64,000 nt of DNA from Propionibacterium sp. (GTDB lineage Bacteria > Actinomycetota > Actinomycetes > Propionibacteriales > Propionibacteriaceae): the NCBI GenBank assembly GCA_012517405.1, contig JAAYVB010000001.1, forward strand, positions 124,001-188,000. Direction: 5' to 3'. The notes under the pieces were generated by a model. The model made no database searches. It was not told the DNA's origin and saw nothing but the letters and a program-made list of their open reading frames with translations. Each line of letters opens with the position of its first letter. Within the stretch, counting starts at the first letter, position 1. Of the stretch, positions 48,699 through 60,474 are shown piece by piece. The position numbers were made by a program, and so were the translations under genes.

Positions 48699-49423
48699 GC
48701 GTTCACCTTTCGATCTGCTAGGGCAGAAACGGGGTTCGGCAGCGGCGTTGGGCCGCCAACGTGAAGACGGCAGGCCTGAGCGCCATGGGCGATCGTGGCC
48801 GACCGGGAAACATCGGAGCCGAGCAGACGGGCGAAAACGCTGGTCTCGGCATCACAAAGCTGTGGGTACTCGGTAGCCACATCGACTACCGGGCAGTGGT
48901 GCTGGCAGAGTTCGCCGCCGGCCGCGGTCTCGGCGAAATAGCCGGCCGCGCTGAGCGCCTCGGCCAGTACTTCCATCGGGTCCTTGTCGGGGTCGGTTCC
49001 CCGGCGACGGCGGTAGTCGTCCTCAAGATCTGCCAGCCGCCGTTCGGCGAAGCGGCCGATCGCATCCGGCCCGGCGATGGCTACGAGTTCGGCCAGCGCG
49101 CTCAGCGCCAGATCGTCGTAGGCCTGGCCGAAGCCTTTGCGCCCGTCCGCGGTCAGCTGGTAGACACTTGCTGGACGCCCGCGACCGCGAGGTCCGCTCT
49201 GTTCAATGGTCGTGATCTCACCGCTGTCAACCAACGCGATCAGATGACGGCGTACTCCGGCGGCGGTCAGCGACAGCGCATCGGCAAACTCCGCGGCTGT
49301 CATCGTCCCGCGCTCAAGCAGCAGGTCCAGCACCCGCTGGCGAGTGGAGGCATCAGTGGCCGCAGCCTGGCTGCCAGGCTGGCTGGTCATCTCGGCACGG
49401 TTTTCGATTTCCACGCGTTCCAT
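48695..49423 (-). CDS. sufR: Fe-S-sensing transcriptional repressor SufR
   Basis: A 242-residue DeoR/ArsR-like winged-helix regulator. The HTH ([20 protein letters not shown]) is near residue 45; the C-terminal half holds Cys ligands in [18 protein letters not shown] and a later ACRLH, the pattern of SufR. Apo or holo SufR represses suf genes, so it likely controls this operon. The start is ATG at 49423 (possible leaderless start) or ATG at 49390. First gene of the suf operon. Confidence 0.93.
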   Translation of the reverse strand: MERVEIENRAEMTSQPGSQAAATDASTRQRVLDLLLERGTMTAAEFADALSLTAAGVRRHLIALVDSGEITTIEQSGPRGRGRPASVYQLTADGRKGFGQAYDDLALSALAELVAIAGPDAIGRFAERRLADLEDDYRRRRGTDPDKDPMEVLAEALSAAGYFAETAAGGELCQHHCPVVDVATEYPQLCDAETSVFARLLGSDVSRSATIAHGAQACRLHVGGPTPLPNPVSALADRKVNA

Positions 49424-49571
49424 GTTGTCTAAATATGATCAGAAAACCAAACTGTCTTGAATCGCCTTAGGGCTTCCTAACCAAACTTCGGGATCGTTTT
49501 CACTGCCGGCGTACTGTCCACGAGCTTTACGCCCGATCGTGGCACCGCGTCCAGGCCCTAAGCTCACCACC
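49424..49571 (-). promoter_or_regulatory. sufR promoter region with a direct repeat (candidate SufR operator)
   Basis: Upstream of sufR the sequence AACCAAACT occurs twice, at 49445-49453 and 49479-49487, 34 bp apart. On the minus strand this reads AGTTTGGTT twice. Near the start codon the minus strand carries CATATT, a possible -10 box about 8 nt before ATG, which would give an almost leaderless message. The repeats lie where an operator is expected. No experimental SufR consensus is known to me for this lineage. Confidence 0.45.
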
Positions 49572-51092
49572 ATGGCAAGCCCTAGCTTCGAGATCATGCT
49601 CGGACGTGCTCGGCACCCACTGGTGCTCGCCCTGGACGTGGGCTCGACCGCCAGCAGAGGCGCCATCTATGACGCCAACGGTTCTCCGGTGCGTCCGCGG
49701 GCCAAGGTCCCGCATGCCTTCACCACCCGGGCCGACGGCACGTCGATCATCGACCCCGACCAGATCGTCCGCGAGGTCACCCAGCTGATCGACCAGCTGG
49801 TGGATCTGACGGTGGGTCATCCGGTCGCCGCGGTGTCGCTGGATACCTTCGCATCCTCGCTGGTGGGGGTGGACGCTCAGGGCGCAGCGGTCACTCCTTG
49901 TTTCAACTACAACGACAACCGGTGCGCCGACGAGGTGGCACTGCTGCGCGCCGAGGTGGACGAGGACCGGATTCAGGCGCTCACCGGCTGCCGTTTCCAC
50001 GCGAGCTACCTGCCCGCCCGGCTGCGCTGGCTGGCTCGCACCGAACCGGCCACCGTCGCCACGGTGACCCGCTGGATGTCACTCGGCGAATACGTCTGGC
50101 TGCGGCTGCTCGGCGACACCGCCGCCGGCACCTCGGTGGCTGCCTGGGGCGGTCTGCTCAACCGGCACACCGGGCAGTGGGCGCCTGCCATGCTGGAGCT
50201 CGCCGGCATCACCGAGGATCAACTCAACCGGATCGCCGATCCTGCCGACGGCCTGAGCCCACAGAAGGGCTCGAAGGCACGCAAGCTGTGGCCGAGTCTC
50301 AAGCAGGCGCATTGGTGTGCCCCCATCGGTGACGGTTATGCGGCCACCTGTGGCATCGGCGACGCGTCCGGCAGCCCGGTGATCTCGCTGGCCACCTCGG
50401 GCGCGATGCGAATGCTGGTGGACGATCCTGTGGGCACCGGCGGCCTGGACCTGCCGCGCGGCCTGTGGAGCTATCGGGTCGATTCGCAGCACTCCCTGAT
50501 CGGCGGTGCAGTCAACGATGTCGGCCGCGCCACCGAGTGGATGATGCGTGAGTTGCGACTGCCCGACGATGCGATCGTGGCGGCGCAGCTGCATGAGCCA
50601 CCGAGTGCCATCACCCCGCTGGTGCTGCCGTTCTTCACCGGTGAACGTTCGACCGGCTGGGTGGGGTCGGCGCGGGCGACTCTGCACAATGTGGATTTCT
50701 CCACCTCCGCACTCGAGCTGTACCGCGGTGTCCTGGAGGGCATCGTCTGGTCGTTCCAGCGCATCATCGATCAGCTGGTCCAGGTCGGTGGGCCGATCGC
50801 GAGCGCCCGGGTGGGCGGCCGGGTGGCCGCCGAGGCGCCCGGGCTGTTGACGGTGATGACCGACGGGCTGAGCCTCGAGCTGGTGGCGGTCAATATCAAA
50901 CGGTCGACCCTGCTCGGCAATGCCCGCATCGCACTGGATGTGGTGGCGCCCGGCATCGAGCGCACCGCCGTGCAGACCGCAGCAGCGCTGCGTCCTGGCC
51001 CCCATTGCGTGGAGTTCTACGATCGCCGTCAGCTGCAGCTCGACCGGCTCTATGAAGCGGTCGTCCGATCGGCGCAATCTGCGGTGGGCTGA
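49572..51092 (+). CDS. FGGY-family carbohydrate kinase (candidate gluconokinase)
   Basis: A 506-residue sugar kinase of the FGGY/XylB group. The phosphate-1 loop DVGSTASRGAIYDA and the catalytic-like stretch PFFTGERSTGWVGSARA are visible; the middle region RDVGRATEW-like GGAVNDVGRATEWMM fits gluconokinase-type members. It is 104 nt upstream of zwf on the same strand. If it phosphorylates gluconate, it would supply 6-phosphogluconate next to the enzymes that make it from glucose 6-phosphate. Substrate is inferred. ATG 49572 or 49596; both weak sites. Confidence 0.78.
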   Translation: MASPSFEIMLGRARHPLVLALDVGSTASRGAIYDANGSPVRPRAKVPHAFTTRADGTSIIDPDQIVREVTQLIDQLVDLTVGHPVAAVSLDTFASSLVGVDAQGAAVTPCFNYNDNRCADEVALLRAEVDEDRIQALTGCRFHASYLPARLRWLARTEPATVATVTRWMSLGEYVWLRLLGDTAAGTSVAAWGGLLNRHTGQWAPAMLELAGITEDQLNRIADPADGLSPQKGSKARKLWPSLKQAHWCAPIGDGYAATCGIGDASGSPVISLATSGAMRMLVDDPVGTGGLDLPRGLWSYRVDSQHSLIGGAVNDVGRATEWMMRELRLPDDAIVAAQLHEPPSAITPLVLPFFTGERSTGWVGSARATLHNVDFSTSALELYRGVLEGIVWSFQRIIDQLVQVGGPIASARVGGRVAAEAPGLLTVMTDGLSLELVAVNIKRSTLLGNARIALDVVAPGIERTAVQTAAALRPGPHCVEFYDRRQLQLDRLYEAVVRSAQSAVG

Positions 51093-51196
51093 ATACCCGC
51101 GGCCGGAGCCGCCGCGACCGGTAGAGTGGGTTCGCCCCACGGGCCATGCGTGGCTTCATGGAAACGGCTGGACGATGGGCAACTCCTGGAGGTGTT

Positions 51197-52723
<1,527 letters not shown>

Positions 52724-52731
52724 GAGTGCAG

Positions 52732-53643
52732 ATGAGTATCAGACTTGAGAACACCGATGCCCACGAAATCAACGAGACGCTGTACCGGCTCCGGATGGAA
52801 GGCAAGGCCCCGGCCAAGTCGGGCCTGGTGCTGACGCTGGTCGTCAATACCACGGCCGAGGGCTACGAGCAGGCCATGGAGGGCGCCCAGGCCGCCGGCG
52901 AGTTGCATCCATCGCGGATCCTGGTGGCCATTCGCGGCATGCACAACGATGTCGGATTGAACGCCGAGATCCAGACCGAGCAATCCGCGGCCGAGGTCAT
53001 CACGCTGGAATTCGCCGGAGAGGTCGACCAACACGCCGACTCGGTGCTGCTGCCGCTGCTGCTATCGGAACTGCCCGTGGTGATCTGGTCGCGCGATCTG
53101 GTGCCCGGCGATCCGGCACGCTGCGATCTGTCCGCGCTCGCCCACCGGAAGATCGTGGACTCGATGACCACCGATGATCCCATGGCCACGGTCTATGAGC
53201 TCGCCCGCAGTCATCAGCCCGGAACCACCGATCTGAGCTGGACACGGCTGACCCGCTGGCGTGCTCTGCTGGTCGCCGCGCTCAATCAGGTCCGCTCAAC
53301 GGTGACGTCAGCCGAAGTCGTCGGTCCGCTGTCATCGGCCCCAAGCGAGCTTCTCGCAGCGTGGCTGAGGATGCGCCTCCAGGTGCCGGTGCTGCGTCCC
53401 GATGCGGTGAGTAGCTATCCCGGCCTGCACATGGTCAAACTGGTCACCGAGGCAGGCGATGTCGTCTTGCAGCGGTTCTCCCCGATCGAGGCGTCGCTTT
53501 CGCTGCCCGGCCAGCCCGACCGGCGAGTGGCGCTGGCCCGGCGCACCGTGCCGCAGTTGCTTTCCGAGGAGCTTTCCCGATTGAGCGGAGACGAGGCCTT
53601 CGATCATTTGATGGCATTCATGGCCACCGAGGAGCAGAGTTAA
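52732..53643 (+). CDS. opcA: Glucose-6-phosphate dehydrogenase assembly protein OpcA
   Basis: A 303-residue actinobacterial and cyanobacterial partner of Zwf; it stimulates or is needed for G6PDH activity. The family is recognised by its position and by SELPVVIWSRDLVPG and SEVVGPLSSAP-like segments. ATG at 52732 has TAGGAG upstream. Between zwf and pgl, 3 nt from pgl. Confidence 0.93.
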   Translation: MSIRLENTDAHEINETLYRLRMEGKAPAKSGLVLTLVVNTTAEGYEQAMEGAQAAGELHPSRILVAIRGMHNDVGLNAEIQTEQSAAEVITLEFAGEVDQHADSVLLPLLLSELPVVIWSRDLVPGDPARCDLSALAHRKIVDSMTTDDPMATVYELARSHQPGTTDLSWTRLTRWRALLVAALNQVRSTVTSAEVVGPLSSAPSELLAAWLRMRLQVPVLRPDAVSSYPGLHMVKLVTEAGDVVLQRFSPIEASLSLPGQPDRRVALARRTVPQLLSEELSRLSGDEAFDHLMAFMATEEQS

Positions 53644-53646
53644 GCC

Positions 53647-54390
53647 GTGAGCCTGCAACGCATCTACCGATACCGCAGCTTGGACGAACTGACCGTCAGC
53701 ATGGCTGGACGGCTCGCCAAGCGGCTCTCGGAACTGCAGCAGCAGAAGGAGCGCGTCCACCTGGCCCTGACCGGTGGCACGACCGCCCTGGCTCTCTACG
53801 AGTCCCTGGCGAGGTTGGCGCAGGCGACCCCGCTGGATCCCAGCCGCCTCGAACTGTGGTGGACCAGCGAACGCTATGTGCCGACCACCGACCAGATGCG
53901 CAACGCGACCAGAGCTCTGACCGTGCTGGCCAGAACACTACCGTTCGTCCCCTCGCAGGTGCACCCGATGCCGAGCAGCACAGGGACGATGGACTCCGAC
54001 GAGGCCGCGTATGCCTATTCCAAGGAGCTGGCCGACGTCACCTTCGACATCTGCCTGCTGGGTCTGGGCGTCGACGGGCATGTCGCGTCGATCTATCCGA
54101 ACCATCCCAGTCTTCAGGTGCAGTCGGAGACGCACCTGAGCGTGGTCGGTGTGACGAATGCCCCGATCGAGCCGAGCGAGCGAATCACGCTCACACTGAA
54201 GACGTTCAACAAATCGAATGAGATCTGGCTGCTGGCCTCGGGTGAGGAGAAGGCCGATGTGGTGGCGCGGGCCGTGGTGCATCACGACCCGCTGTTACCG
54301 GCCGGGCTGGTGCATGGCGCCTCGGCGACGTACTGGTTCCTCGACCGCGGCGCTGCGTCGAAACTGCCGTACTACCACTGCCGTTTCTGA
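53647..54390 (+). CDS. pgl: 6-phosphogluconolactonase
   Basis: A 247-residue lactonase of the SugarP isomerase fold. LALTGGTTALALYESL and LLGLGVDGHVASIYPNH (the glucosamine-isomerase-like site) are diagnostic. It hydrolyses the product of Zwf to 6-phosphogluconate. GTG at 53647 with GAGGAG about 10 nt upstream, nearly coupled to opcA. Confidence 0.94.
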   Translation: MSLQRIYRYRSLDELTVSMAGRLAKRLSELQQQKERVHLALTGGTTALALYESLARLAQATPLDPSRLELWWTSERYVPTTDQMRNATRALTVLARTLPFVPSQVHPMPSSTGTMDSDEAAYAYSKELADVTFDICLLGLGVDGHVASIYPNHPSLQVQSETHLSVVGVTNAPIEPSERITLTLKTFNKSNEIWLLASGEEKADVVARAVVHHDPLLPAGLVHGASATYWFLDRGAASKLPYYHCRF

Positions 54391-54415
54391 ATCAGCAACC
54401 GCCGCCGCCGATGGC

Positions 54416-54772
54416 TCAGTAGATGACTTCGCCCCGGGCGCGGCGGCTACGCAGACCGTCGAGGGCCTCGGCCAGAATCGCCACGGCCTCCTCGTCGCTG
54501 CGACGCTCCTTCACGTAGGCCAGATGCGTCTTGTAGGGCAGGTTCTTCGGCGGGGGCGGCGGGTTCTGCTGATCGGTGCTGGCCGGTAGCCCGCAGCGAA
54601 TGCACTCCCACTGCTCGGGAATCTCGGCGTCCATGGCGAACGCAGGACGTGTCTCATGACCGTTGGCGCAGTAGAAGCTCACCCGGGTGCGCGGCGCTGA
54701 ATCGCCCCGCTCGGCCTCTCCCATCGGACCGGCACCGATACGGCTACCCCTTATGGCGTTGCCACCACTCAC
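54416..54772 (-). CDS. rbpA: RNA polymerase-binding protein RbpA
   Basis: A 118-residue actinobacterial transcription factor that binds the sigma subunit and RNA polymerase. The zinc-ribbon is CANGHETRPAF ... CIRCG; ENPPPPPKNLPY-like and YKTHLAYVKERRSDEEA form the basic linker and sigma-interaction domain. The sigma-contacting stretch reads LAYVKERR rather than the mycobacterial WDMLLERR, a variant common in this subgroup. GTG at 54772 with AGGGGAAC upstream. Next to secG. Confidence 0.88.
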   Translation of the reverse strand: MSGGNAIRGSRIGAGPMGEAERGDSAPRTRVSFYCANGHETRPAFAMDAEIPEQWECIRCGLPASTDQQNPPPPPKNLPYKTHLAYVKERRSDEEAVAILAEALDGLRSRRARGEVIY

Positions 54773-54815
54773 AGCTTTGTTCCCCTAACCAACGAGTAAA
54801 TGGACGGCGTCCGGA

Positions 54816-55085
54816 TCAGGCACCGGCTCCGGTGCTGTACAAGACCAGCAACCCGGCGATGCACAACAGCCAAAGCCCGGCGACGATGATCGTCAACCTG
54901 TCGAGATTGCGCTCGGCTACCGAAGTGCCGCTCATGCCGGTGGTCATTCCGCCGCCGAACAGATCCGACAATCCACCACCACGCCCCTTGTGCAGCAAGA
55001 TGAAGCCGGTCAGGATCACGCTCAGAACGCTCAGCACGATCGACAGAGTCAACACCGGCCACGTCATCAGCGGTACAAGAGTCAC
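54816..55085 (-). CDS. secG: Preprotein translocase subunit SecG
   Basis: An 89-residue membrane protein with two transmembrane helices (about residues 10-32 and 65-85) joined by the HKGRGGGLSDLFGGG segment typical of SecG. Stimulates SecYEG export. ATG at 55085. Downstream of tpiA, the standard actinobacterial position. Confidence 0.93.
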   Translation of the reverse strand: MTLVPLMTWPVLTLSIVLSVLSVILTGFILLHKGRGGGLSDLFGGGMTTGMSGTSVAERNLDRLTIIVAGLWLLCIAGLLVLYSTGAGA

Positions 55086-55165
55086 GGGGGAGATTGTATC
55101 TCACCACCGCCTGGCACCCGAATCAGCGGTGCAACGACAACCACCACGATGATCATGCATGCCAA

Positions 55166-55211
55166 ACGGCGGTGGCGGTGGCGCCATCACAGCTACCACC
55201 ACCACCGCCGT
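55166..55211 (-). terminator. Terminator after tpiA
   Basis: In the minus-strand RNA 16 bases (55196-55211) pair with 55166-55181 with only one G-U wobble, followed by TTTGG. The plus-strand RNA would have an A-C mismatch instead, so the signal fits the tpiA transcript. Confidence 0.7.
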
Positions 55212-55232
55212 CGCGTTGATTGCCGGGTTCGG

Positions 55233-56015
55233 TCAGGCCTTCTGGTAGAAGAGCACGATCTTGGCGAACTCCTCGGCCTTCAGACTGGCGCCGCCCACCA
55301 GGCAGCCATCGACATCGGGCTGGGCCATGATGTCGACGACATTGGACGACTTCACCGAGCCGCCGTACTGGATGCGGACGGCCTCGGCGGTCGCCTCGTC
55401 GTAGAGCTCGGCGACAGCTTTGCGGATCGCCCCACAGACCTCCTGAGCATCGGCGGGAGTGGCTACCTCGCCGGTGCCGATCGCCCAGATGGGCTCGTAG
55501 GCGATCACCAGGCTCGCCACATCTGCAGCCGACAGACCTGCCAGGGCCCCGGTCACCTGAGCAACCGTGTGGGCGACCTGCCTGCCTGCCTTACGCACAT
55601 CGAGACCCTCACCGACGCAGATGATCGGGATCAGGCCCTTCGACAGCGCCTTGGCGGCCTTGGCGTTGACGATCTCATCGGTCTCGGCGTGGTATTCGCG
55701 GCGTTCGCTGTGTCCGACGACCACATAGCTGCAGTCGAGCTTGACCAGCATGTCGGCCGAGATGTCACCGGTGTAGGCGCCATCGTCGTGGGGAGACAGA
55801 TCCTGCGCACCGTGCTTGAGCGGCAGCTTGTCGCCGTCGATCAGTGTTTGAACGCTGCGGATGCCGGTGAACGGCGGGATCACCACGGCCTCGCACTGAG
55901 CGGTGTCGTAGCGCTCGTCGGCCAATGTCCACGCCAGCTTCTGGACGAGCCCGACTGCATCGATGTGGTTGAGGTTCATCTTCCAGTTGCCAGCCATGAT
56001 CGGAGTACGGCTCAT
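55233..56015 (-). CDS. tpiA: Triosephosphate isomerase
   Basis: A 260-residue TIM-barrel enzyme interconverting glyceraldehyde 3-phosphate and dihydroxyacetone phosphate. Catalytic sites are [10 protein letters not shown] (His) and [14 protein letters not shown] (Glu), and the phosphate site [12 protein letters not shown] at 56015 is preferred: GGGGGAG is 8 nt upstream. A GTG at 56024 overlapping the pgk stop is the alternative. Confidence 0.96.
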   Translation of the reverse strand: MSRTPIMAGNWKMNLNHIDAVGLVQKLAWTLADERYDTAQCEAVVIPPFTGIRSVQTLIDGDKLPLKHGAQDLSPHDDGAYTGDISADMLVKLDCSYVVVGHSERREYHAETDEIVNAKAAKALSKGLIPIICVGEGLDVRKAGRQVAHTVAQVTGALAGLSAADVASLVIAYEPIWAIGTGEVATPADAQEVCGAIRKAVAELYDEATAEAVRIQYGGSVKSSNVVDIMAQPDVDGCLVGGASLKAEEFAKIVLFYQKA

Positions 56016-56020
56016 GATGG

Positions 56021-57244
56021 TCACTCCCCCTTCGCGGATTCTTCGAGAACGGCCAGGCCGGGCAGTTCCTTGCCCTCGAGGTACTCCAGCGAGGCACCGC
56101 CGCCGGTGGAGATCCAGCCGAACTGATCGTCCGCGTAACCTAGTTCGCGGACCACTGCGGCCGAGTCGCCGCCACCGATCACGGTCAGGCCATCGACCTC
56201 GGTCAGCGCCTTGGCGACAGCGGCCGTGCCTTCGGCGAAGGCGGGGATCTCGGCGACACCGGCCGGACCGTTCCAGAAGACCGTGTGGGACGAGCGCACG
56301 GTGTCGGCGAACAGCTTCTCGGATTCGGGACCGATGTCCAGGCCTTCCTTGCCGGCCGGAATCTGGTCGGCCGGGACGACCTCGACCTCACCGATCACCT
56401 TGCGGGCGGCAAAATCCATGCCGTCGGACACCCGGACGTCGACCGGGAGCACGATCTTCTTGCCCTCGGCGGACGCCGTCTTGAGGTACTCGGCGCAGAC
56501 CTCGACCTTGGACGCATCGAGGATCGAATTGCCGACCGGGTAGCCCTTGGCGGCCAGGAAGGTGTAGGCCATGCCGCCACCGATCACCAGCGCGTCGGCG
56601 ACCTTGAGCAGGTTGTCGATCACCGCGAGCTTGTCGGCGACCTTGGCGCCGCCCAGCACGACGGTGAACGGACGATCGGGGTTGGTGGTGAGCTTGCTCA
56701 GCACCTCGACCTCTTTGGCGACCAGTTCGCCGGCATAGGCGGGCAGCAGCTTGGCGATGTCGTAGACCGACGCCTGCTTGCGGTGCACGACACCGAAGCC
56801 GTCTGAAACGTAGATATCGCCGAGCTTGGCGTACTGAGCGGCCAGCGCGGCCCGCTCGGCATCGATCTTGGACTCTTCGCCCGGCTCATAGCGGACGTTC
56901 TCCGCAAGGCAGATCTGGCCATCGGTGAGCGAGGCCGACAGCTCCTGAGCCGACGGACCCACCACGTCGGCTGCCAGCTTGACCTCGGCACCGAGAAGTT
57001 CGCCGAGCCGCTTGGCCACAGGGGCCAGCGAGTACTTGGGGTTGACCTGACCCTTCGGGCGCCCCAGGTGGGCGAGCACGGTGACGCGTGCACCGGCGTC
57101 ACGAAGCTTGGTCAGGGTCGGCAGGGCAGCCTTGATGCGGCCATCATCGGTGATGACGTCGCCGTCGAGCGGCACGTTGAAGTCACAGCGGATGACGACA
57201 CGCTTGCCGCGAACATTGTCCAGCAGTTCATTCACTGATCGCAC
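56021..57244 (-). CDS. pgk: Phosphoglycerate kinase
   Basis: A 407-residue glycolytic kinase. [20 protein letters not shown] and the nucleotide site [14 protein letters not shown] are diagnostic, with the two-domain length expected. GTG at 57244 with GAGGATCC upstream. The stop overlaps the tpiA region; the gap-pgk gap contains a terminator-like hairpin. Confidence 0.97.
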   Translation of the reverse strand: MRSVNELLDNVRGKRVVIRCDFNVPLDGDVITDDGRIKAALPTLTKLRDAGARVTVLAHLGRPKGQVNPKYSLAPVAKRLGELLGAEVKLAADVVGPSAQELSASLTDGQICLAENVRYEPGEESKIDAERAALAAQYAKLGDIYVSDGFGVVHRKQASVYDIAKLLPAYAGELVAKEVEVLSKLTTNPDRPFTVVLGGAKVADKLAVIDNLLKVADALVIGGGMAYTFLAAKGYPVGNSILDASKVEVCAEYLKTASAEGKKIVLPVDVRVSDGMDFAARKVIGEVEVVPADQIPAGKEGLDIGPESEKLFADTVRSSHTVFWNGPAGVAEIPAFAEGTAAVAKALTEVDGLTVIGGGDSAAVVRELGYADDQFGWISTGGGASLEYLEGKELPGLAVLEESAKGE

Positions 57245-57287
57245 AGTGGATCCTCTTCTTTGTGGTGATGACGGGTGGGAAGAAAAC

Positions 57288-57320
57288 GGGGGCGTGCCAG
57301 CAGACTGCCGACACGCCCCC
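57288..57320 (-). terminator. Hairpin between gap and pgk
   Basis: GGGGGCGTG (57288-57296) pairs with CACGCCCCC (57312-57320) around a 15-nt loop; on the minus strand it is followed by GTTTTC. It can partly separate expression of gap from pgk-tpiA. Confidence 0.75.
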
Positions 57321-57352
57321 CTTGCTATTCACGACCTAGGTTGTAGGCCCGA

Positions 57353-58393
<1,041 letters not shown>

Positions 58394-58420
58394 CTATTTC
58401 AGACTGAATGGTCGCCATCT

Positions 58421-58449
58421 ATCGTACCGAACGTCAGCGTTTGAAGTAA
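58421..58449 (-). promoter_or_regulatory. Candidate promoter of gap
   Basis: On the minus strand TTACTT (58444-58449) is followed by a 17-bp spacer and TACGAT (58421-58426), about 65 nt before the gap start codon. Both hexamers are reasonable sigma-70-class matches. Confidence 0.4.
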
Positions 58450-58485
58450 CGGCCCGGGGATGGTGCTTCAACGATATTGCGATGA

Positions 58486-59469
58486 CTACTCTTCGTCCAG
58501 CATTTCCGGGGTCAAAGCTGCCTGAGTGGACGGGATATCTTGCTCAGCAGCAGCTTTGTCGGCCATCGCCAGCAGCCGGCGGATACGCCCGGCGATCGCG
58601 TCCTTGGTCAGCGGCGGATCGTGTAGCTGCCCGAGCTCTTCAAGGCTGGCCTGCTTGTGTTCGAGCCGCAACAGCCCGGCCTGCCTCAGATGGTCGGGCA
58701 CCTCGTCGCCGAGGATCTCCAGCGCGCGCTCGACACGTGCACCGGCGGCCACCGCAGCCCGGGCGGAACGCCGCAGGTTCGCGTCGTCGAAGTTGGCCAG
58801 CCGGGTCGCCGATGCCCGCACCTCGCGGCGCACCCGGCTCTCCTCCCAGGCCAGCACGGAGGCGTGGGCGCCCATCCGGGTGAGCAGCGCGGCGATCGCG
58901 TCCCCATCACGGACGACGACCCGGTCGACCTGGCGCACCTCACGTGCTTTCGCCGCGATATCGAGCCGGCGGGCCGACCCGACCAGCGCCAACGCGGCTT
59001 CCGAGCTGGGGCAGGTGATCTCGAGAGCCATGGATCGTCCGGGTTCGGTCAATGAGCCGCGGGCCAAAAACGCGCCGCGCCATACTGCGACCTGTTCACT
59101 GATACCGGCACCGACGACCTGAGCGGGCAGCCCGCGGGCGGGATGCCCACGGGAGTCGATCAGGCCGGTCTGGCGGGCCAAGGCCTCCCCCTGGCGTGTC
59201 AGGCGGAGCACGTAGCGGGTGGTGCGGTGGATGCCGGAACCGGCCAGCACCAGCACCTCGCAGTCGTAGCCGAACAGGTCGGTGATGGCCTGGCGCAGCC
59301 GGCGCGCGGCGGCGCCGCTGTCAAGCTCGGCCTCGATCACGATGTGCCCGCTCACCACATGCAGACCGCCCGAAAACCGGAGCATGGTGGCCAGTTCGGC
59401 AGCGCGGGTCTCGGGCTTCTGGACACGCACGGTCGCCAGTTCTGATTTCACCTGCTGCGTCAAAGCCAC
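58486..59469 (-). CDS. whiA: DNA-binding regulator WhiA
   Basis: A 327-residue protein with a LAGLIDADG homing-endonuclease-like N-terminal region lacking nuclease residues, and a C-terminal HTH ([20 protein letters not shown]). WhiA controls sporulation in Streptomyces and cell division elsewhere. GTG at 59469 begins [11 protein letters not shown]. Here it lies in the usual rapZ-yvcK-whiA group; sporulation is not implied. Confidence 0.94.
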   Translation of the reverse strand: MALTQQVKSELATVRVQKPETRAAELATMLRFSGGLHVVSGHIVIEAELDSGAAARRLRQAITDLFGYDCEVLVLAGSGIHRTTRYVLRLTRQGEALARQTGLIDSRGHPARGLPAQVVGAGISEQVAVWRGAFLARGSLTEPGRSMALEITCPSSEAALALVGSARRLDIAAKAREVRQVDRVVVRDGDAIAALLTRMGAHASVLAWEESRVRREVRASATRLANFDDANLRRSARAAVAAGARVERALEILGDEVPDHLRQAGLLRLEHKQASLEELGQLHDPPLTKDAIAGRIRRLLAMADKAAAEQDIPSTQAALTPEMLDEE

Positions 59470-59538
59470 TTTGGCATCATCCCACAATCGTCTGGTCGAA
59501 AGGGTGGAGCGAACGGAGCCCGTGCGCACGTCCTGCGG

Positions 59539-60474
59539 TCAACTGCCCATGACCTGGCGGAACACCGCCGCCAACCGCTGAGGATCGTGCCGGGCGCTGC
59601 CGTCGCAGCAGCGCAGATCCGCCACTACCAGCTCAGCACCGAGCACCCCGGCGAAGGTACGCAGATTCCGGTCGTCGGCCCCGAAACTGCTATCGGCGAC
59701 CACGGCGTCGAAGCGCAATCGCGGAGCGTGTTCGGCCAGGATCTCCAGATGCTGGGCGGCACCGATGCCTTTGGTCTCTTCCTCCGGCTCGATGTTGAGG
59801 GTCAGTATCCGGTGGGCCGACGAGCTGACGATTGCCTCGGCAAGCTCGGGCACCAACAGGTGCGGCAGCACCGACGTGAACCACGACCCGGGGCCCAAGA
59901 CGATGTAGTCGGCATCGTGCACCGAGGCGATAGCTTCGGGGCAGGCGGGCGGATTGGCCGGCACCAGCCGCACGGCGGCCACATCGCCCGAGGTGACGGC
60001 CACCTCATGTTGACCCTGCACCACCACCGGTTCATCCGGGTGCAGCGGATCGGCACCGATGACATCGGCTTCGATGGTGAGGGATTCGAGTGACATCGGC
60101 AGCACCCGTCCGCAGACATTGAGCAGTCCGGCGACCATATCGAGTCCCTGCACGGCGTCGAACTGCTGCCAGATGCCCTCGATGAGCAGATTGCCGATGG
60201 CATGCCCGTTCAGCGGACCCGAACTGTGAAAACGCGACTGCAAGACCGAGGCCCACTGGCGTCCGAGCGGATCATCGCCGCACAGCGCCGCCAGGGCCAT
60301 CCGCAGATCACCCGGGGGCAGCCCGCCCAGTTCGCGGCGCAGCCGCCCGGACGATCCCCCGTTGTCCGCCACCGTCACCACGGCCACCAGCTCGTCGGTG
60401 ATCTGCCGCAGGGCCTGCAGGGACGCGGACAGTCCGTGCCCGCCGCCCAGAGCGGTCACCTTGGGAGGACTCAT
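59539..60474 (-). CDS. yvcK: YvcK/CofD-like gluconeogenesis factor
   Basis: A 311-residue Rossmann-like protein. ALGGGHGLSASLQALRQITD and VVTVADNGGSSGRLRREL are signatures. B. subtilis YvcK (GlmR) binds UDP-GlcNAc and routes carbon into cell-wall precursors. ATG at 60474 overlaps the rapZ stop (ATGA). Forms an operon with rapZ and whiA. Confidence 0.93.
   Translation of the reverse strand: MSPPKVTALGGGHGLSASLQALRQITDELVAVVTVADNGGSSGRLRRELGGLPPGDLRMALAALCGDDPLGRQWASVLQSRFHSSGPLNGHAIGNLLIEGIWQQFDAVQGLDMVAGLLNVCGRVLPMSLESLTIEADVIGADPLHPDEPVVVQGQHEVAVTSGDVAAVRLVPANPPACPEAIASVHDADYIVLGPGSWFTSVLPHLLVPELAEAIVSSSAHRILTLNIEPEEETKGIGAAQHLEILAEHAPRLRFDAVVADSSFGADDRNLRTFAGVLGAELVVADLRCCDGSARHDPQRLAAVFRQVMGS

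Noticed and set aside
55140..55215. CCACC-rich repeat resembling a short repeat array
   Set aside because: Forms a single hairpin terminator; no spacer/repeat periodicity, so not CRISPR.
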